From the NCBI GenBank assembly GCA_015767355.1, contig JADWMH010000041.1, positions 1,988 to 12,103 of the forward strand: a stretch of DNA of 10,116 bases. Direction: 5' to 3'. Below the pieces are notes generated by a model, which ran no database searches, was not told the origin of the DNA, and saw nothing but the letters and a program-made list of their open reading frames with translations. The position numbers were made by a program, and so were the translations under genes. The DNA comes from Gammaproteobacteria bacterium. Lineage in GTDB: Bacteria; Pseudomonadota; Gammaproteobacteria; Chromatiales; Chromatiaceae. Positions 6,959-10,116 of this stretch are shown one piece after another. Every line of letters starts with the position of its first letter. The stretch's first letter is position 1.

Positions 6959-7552
6959 ATGAGCAACAATTACAAAACCCTTGACCATACTCTGCTTGGC
7001 GCCGAGATAAAATGCCTCAAACCTTTTGAAGAGCTACCCCAACAGGCATCTATGGATGACCCCGCGATCAATGCGATGACGGACCTGACAAAAACCACAG
7101 CTCTCGTCATAGGCCCCTGTGCAACATTGAAAGAAGCCACCGAACGCATGATTGCGAGTAACGTTCAGTTGCTGTTTGTCACCAACCAGTATCACCACAT
7201 CATCGGCATCATCACCAGCAAGGATGTGGAGGGAGAGAAAGTGATGCGCCATATCGCACAAAATGGCGGCAACCGTGACGATATCATGGTTCGCGACCTG
7301 ATGACCCCGCAGATTAACATTGAAGTGCTGAACATTGAAGACGTCCGCAATTCCCTGATCGGGGATATTGCCGAAACCCTCACACGCATGGGCAGACAGC
7401 ATGCGCTGGTCATCGAAGAGGATGCGGAGGGGAATGAGTCGATTCGCGGAGTGCTTTCAACCACTCAGATCCGCAAGCAGACAGGAATCACCATTAACAC
7501 CTCTGATGTCGCCAGCGGTGTAGCAGGTATGCAGGCTGCGCTGGGTAACTAG
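6959..7552 (+). CDS. Stand-alone two-CBS-domain protein
   Basis: A 197-aa soluble protein made almost entirely of a tandem CBS pair. CBS1 covers about residues 38-92 (ATLKEATERMIASNVQLLFV, then IIGIITSKDV). CBS2 covers about 112-173 (RDLMTP start, then ALVIEEDAEG and IRGVLSTTQIRKQ). Paired CBS domains form a Bateman module that usually binds adenosyl compounds or other ligands and acts as a sensor for partner proteins. No catalytic, channel or DNA-binding domain is attached, so the partner is unknown. An N-terminal tail of about 37 residues (LGAEIKCLKPFEELPQQ) precedes the first domain. The ATG has GAGG about 10 nt upstream. The gene is flanked by a divergent and a convergent gene, so it is probably transcribed alone. 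Confidence 0.9.
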   Translation: MSNNYKTLDHTLLGAEIKCLKPFEELPQQASMDDPAINAMTDLTKTTALVIGPCATLKEATERMIASNVQLLFVTNQYHHIIGIITSKDVEGEKVMRHIAQNGGNRDDIMVRDLMTPQINIEVLNIEDVRNSLIGDIAETLTRMGRQHALVIEEDAEGNESIRGVLSTTQIRKQTGITINTSDVASGVAGMQAALGN

Positions 7553-7587
7553 AATCCCTGAGTGGCCAACATCTTTATAATGACTAT

Positions 7588-7623
7588 CGCAAAGACGCAA
7601 AGGTTCTTCTTGGCGTCTTTGCG
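7588..7623. repeat. Perfect 11-bp inverted repeat in convergent spacer
   Basis: CGCAAAGACGC (7588-7598) and GCGTCTTTGCG (7613-7623) are exact inverted complements with a 14-nt loop. The hairpin lies 35 bp past the CBS gene stop and 71 bp past the stop of the convergent ATPase gene. No U-run follows on either strand, so it is not a standard intrinsic terminator, though it could still block or stabilise 3' ends. Confidence 0.7.
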
Positions 7624-7694
7624 AGAGAAAATAATCTCTTTCATGCCTCGTCAGTCTGAGACCTGGTCTCTTAGGATATTCCCGAGACGTGATT

Positions 7695-9185
7695 TCAGCG
7701 TTTACCGGACATCGCCCCCAGAATCCCTCTGATTATCGAACGTCCGATTTGCGTGCCTGCCGTGCGCGCCAGGGATGTCAAAAACGACTCTCCTGCTGAT
7801 TGACGGCTGCTTCTGCGTGGCTTCCTGCTTGCGCGCTCCATCTCCTTGCGCAGCGCCTCCTCTTCAGCCGCCAGTTCACGCTGTTTTTGCATCTCCTGTT
7901 CGCGTTTGGTCAGCAACTCATAGGCTGACTCCCGGTCTACCTGATTGTCATAACGACCTTTGAGCGGCGATCGGTTGTATATTTCCGCCCGTTCTGACTC
8001 CGTTGCCGGCCCGATACGCGAACGAGGCGGCGCCATCAGGCACCAGTCAACCATTGTCGGACGCCCCTTCTCATCCAGGGTAGAAACCAGCGCCTCACCG
8101 ACTCCAAGCCGGGTAATCATCTCGACAGTGTCGATCTCCGGGTTTTGACGAAAAGTATCGGCCGCCACCCTGACCGCTCTCTTATCTTTGGGGGTATAGG
8201 CCCGCAACGCATGCTGAATGCGTGAGCCCAACTGCCCAAGCACCTCGTCAGGAATATCATTGGGATACTGGCTGATAAAGAAAACCCCGACCCCCTTGGA
8301 GCGAATCAGGCGCACCACCTGGGTGATGCGCTCCAGCAGCGCCTTTGGCGCCGAGTTAAACAGCAGATGCGCCTCATCGAAGAAAAACACCAGCTTTGGC
8401 AGCACCGCATCGCCGCGCTCGGGCAACTCGGCCATCAACTCGGACAATAGCCACAGCAGAAAGGTGGCGTAGATACGGGGGTTTTGGTAGAGCGTGGTTG
8501 CATCCAGCAGACTGATCACGCCCCGACCGGAAAAATCGACCTGCATCAAATCCTGGATATTAAGTGCAGGTTCACCAAAAAACTCCTCTCCACCGGAATC
8601 TTCCAACACCATCAATTTGCGTTGAATCGCCGAGACGCTCTGAGATGCAATATTGCCATACTCTCTGCTCAGCTCTTTACGATGTTCAGCCATCCAGTTG
8701 AGCATCGAGCGTAAATCTTTCATGTCCAGCAGCAGCAATCCCTGATCATCGGCAATGCTGAATGCCACAAACAGGATTCCAGACTGGGTCTCATTCAACT
8801 CCAGAAGATTGGCCAGCAAAACGGGCCCCATCTCCGAAACAGTCGTGCGGACAGGATGGCCTTTTTCACCATAAACATCCCAAAACAGAACCGGGCAGCC
8901 CTCAAACGGGTGATCCTTGATCCCTATATATTCGAGTCTCTCAGTTACTTTTTCATGCGCCTTGCCAGGCTTGGCAAGCCCTGAAAGATCCCCCTTCACA
9001 TCCGAAGTAAAGACCGGAACCCCGAGACGCGAGAAGGACTCTGCCAATACTTGAAGACTGACCGTCTTGCCGGTACCCGTAGCACCGGTGATCAGGCCGT
9101 GACGGTTTGCCATCCCGGCATCAATAGAGATTTGCTCTTTGTTGGCGTTCGCGCCAAGCAGGATCATCTTGCGTTCTTCAGTCAT
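7695..9185 (-). CDS. yjgR: DUF853/HerA-like ATPase (YjgR family)
   Basis: A 496-aa protein, the same size as E. coli YjgR (about 500 aa), an uncharacterised P-loop ATPase related to the HerA/FtsK-type translocase helicases. Walker A is GATGTGKT (34-41); Walker B is LVFFFDEAH (265-273). A likely sensor segment is FFISQYPNDIPDEVLGQLGSR (302-322, with the Gln/Asn typical of this fold), and a basic GSRIQHALRAYTPKDKRAVR stretch follows (320-339). Residues about 418-452 are strongly charged and predicted coiled coil. A basic linker (RKPRRSSR) leads to a conserved C-terminal segment GTQIGRSIIRGILG (477-490). The ATG at 9185 has GAGGAG 6 nt upstream, inside the last codons of ntrC, and the ntrC stop is only 3 bp before it. 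The two are therefore probably co-transcribed and translationally coupled. The biological role of the family is not settled. Confidence 0.93.
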   Translation of the reverse strand: MTEERKMILLGANANKEQISIDAGMANRHGLITGATGTGKTVSLQVLAESFSRLGVPVFTSDVKGDLSGLAKPGKAHEKVTERLEYIGIKDHPFEGCPVLFWDVYGEKGHPVRTTVSEMGPVLLANLLELNETQSGILFVAFSIADDQGLLLLDMKDLRSMLNWMAEHRKELSREYGNIASQSVSAIQRKLMVLEDSGGEEFFGEPALNIQDLMQVDFSGRGVISLLDATTLYQNPRIYATFLLWLLSELMAELPERGDAVLPKLVFFFDEAHLLFNSAPKALLERITQVVRLIRSKGVGVFFISQYPNDIPDEVLGQLGSRIQHALRAYTPKDKRAVRVAADTFRQNPEIDTVEMITRLGVGEALVSTLDEKGRPTMVDWCLMAPPRSRIGPATESERAEIYNRSPLKGRYDNQVDRESAYELLTKREQEMQKQRELAAEEEALRKEMERASRKPRRSSRQSAGESFLTSLARTAGTQIGRSIIRGILGAMSGKR

Positions 9186-9188
9186 TCA

Positions 9189-10115
9189 TCACTCCTCGTC
9201 AATTCCCAGCGCCTGCATCTTGCGTGTCAGGGTGTTTCTTCCCCAGCCGAGACGCTGTGCCGCTTCGTTCTTTTTCCCGCCTGAGGATTCGAGGGCCGCT
9301 TCGATCATGATGCGCTCAAATTCAGGCACCGCACTATCCAGTAACGGCTGATCACAATTCTGCAGCAGCATTTGCGCAGCCCATAACTTCAGCGCTGCCT
9401 GCCACTCACCCCGCGCCTCGGCACTATCCATTCTTTGCATTTCAGGAGGAAGATCCTGAAGATGAACGGATTTTCCAGCAGCCATCACCGTTAGTAGACG
9501 CGCTGTATTCTCCAGTTGCCGCACATTTCCGGGCCAGTCGAAGTGGCTCAACTGCAGCGCTGTTTCCGGCAGCAGTTCTTTCGTCTCTTCATTCAACTCT
9601 TGTGCGGATGAGACCAGAAATTTGTTCATCAGCAACGGGATATCTTCCCGGCGCTCACGCAGGGCCGGGATATGGATGCGAATCACATTGAGGCGATGCA
9701 TCAGATCTTCACGGAACAGCTTCTCCTTAACCAGCCGCTCAAGATCCTGATGCGTCGCAGCAATCACACGCACATCAACCTTTACCGGCTTGCGTCCACC
9801 CACGCGATAGAATTCACCATCAGCCAATACACGCAACAGGCGCGTCTGCAGATCAGCCGGCATATCACCGATTTCGTCCAGAAACAGGGTGCCGCTATCA
9901 GCCTGTTCAAAACGACCGAGTCGACGTTCCGTGGCGCCCGTGAAAGCGCCACGTTCATGACCGAACAGTTCGGACTCCAGCAAATCTCGCGGAATTGCCG
10001 CCGTATTGATGGCAATGAAGGGGTTGGCTGCACGCGGGCTATGACGATGCAGTGCTTTTGCCACCAGCTCTTTGCCTGTACCTGTCTCTCCGGTAACCAG
10101 CACCGTGATATTTGA
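9189..10115 (-). CDS. ntrC: Nitrogen regulation response regulator NtrC (NR-I), partial: central AAA+ and Fis-type HTH domains
   Basis: The C-terminal ~308 residues are present; the start and the receiver domain lie beyond the right edge. The frame enters at the edge as SNITVLVTGETGTGKE, so it is not a gene starting at the internal GTG. NtrC is a two-component activator of sigma54 promoters for ammonia assimilation, phosphorylated by NtrB. Visible landmarks are Walker A GETGTGKE, the sigma54-contact loop GAFTGA within ELFGHERGAFTGA, Walker B GTLFLDEIGD, the DGEFYRVGG segment, FREDLMHRLNVIRIHIPALRERREDIP in sensor I, and WPGNVRQLEN in sensor II. The C-terminus holds a Fis-like helix-turn-helix (KKNEAAQRLGWGRNTLTRKM). 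The resemblance to E. coli NtrC (GlnG), notably FEQADSGTLFLDEIGDMP, separates it from other sigma54 activators. It ends GIDEE-TGA, with the next gene's ribosome site built into those codons. An ntrB gene is expected just upstream. Confidence 0.94.
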   Translation of the reverse strand, partial: SNITVLVTGETGTGKELVAKALHRHSPRAANPFIAINTAAIPRDLLESELFGHERGAFTGATERRLGRFEQADSGTLFLDEIGDMPADLQTRLLRVLADGEFYRVGGRKPVKVDVRVIAATHQDLERLVKEKLFREDLMHRLNVIRIHIPALRERREDIPLLMNKFLVSSAQELNEETKELLPETALQLSHFDWPGNVRQLENTARLLTVMAAGKSVHLQDLPPEMQRMDSAEARGEWQAALKLWAAQMLLQNCDQPLLDSAVPEFERIMIEAALESSGGKKNEAAQRLGWGRNTLTRKMQALGIDEE

Positions 10116-10116
10116 T

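Overview
The window looks like chromosomal DNA from a gammaproteobacterium. The encoded oligopeptidase A, TrmL, YjgR-type ATPase (DUF853) and NtrC all read as gammaproteobacterial versions, and the intergenic DNA carries short palindromic repeats. A sulfur-oxidising or Chromatiales-like lineage is possible but is only a guess. I found no rRNA, tRNA, CRISPR array, phage gene or transposase.

Layout from left to right. (1) 1-1733, minus strand: a multi-membrane-spanning WecA/MraY-type polyprenyl-phosphate sugar-1-phosphate transferase with a long extra C-terminal membrane region, running off the left edge. (2) 1734-2097: a gene-free spacer with a degenerate tandem repeat in strict 7-bp phase. 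(3) 2098-4167, minus: oligopeptidase A (prlC). (4) 4251-4326: a 76-bp MITE/REP-like inverted repeat. (5) 4352-4816, minus: trmL, and 4820-5788, plus: a class 1B-like dihydroorotate dehydrogenase. These two are head to head with only 3 bp between their start codons. A related one-armed copy of the repeat (5807-5837) lies just after the dehydrogenase gene, so the pair is bracketed by repeats. (6) 6032-6259, plus: a small charged, probably helical protein of 75 aa. A perfect bidirectional terminator separates it from a convergent 132-aa hypothetical gene (6363-6761, minus). (7) 6959-7552, plus: a stand-alone two-CBS-domain protein. (8) A perfect 11-bp inverted repeat in the convergent spacer. (9) 7695-9185 and 9189-10115, minus: an apparent operon of ntrC (running off the right edge) followed, with 3 bp between stop and start, by a DUF853/HerA-like ATPase.

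Most genes are housekeeping: cell-envelope polysaccharide initiation, peptide turnover, wobble-base methylation, pyrimidine synthesis and nitrogen regulation. I see no clear new multi-gene system. The most interesting points are the repeat-bracketed, promoterless-looking trmL/pyrD junction, the class 1B-type PyrD in this background, the C-terminally extended WecA-like enzyme, the heptamer-phased repeat and the coupling of ntrC to the DUF853 ATPase.
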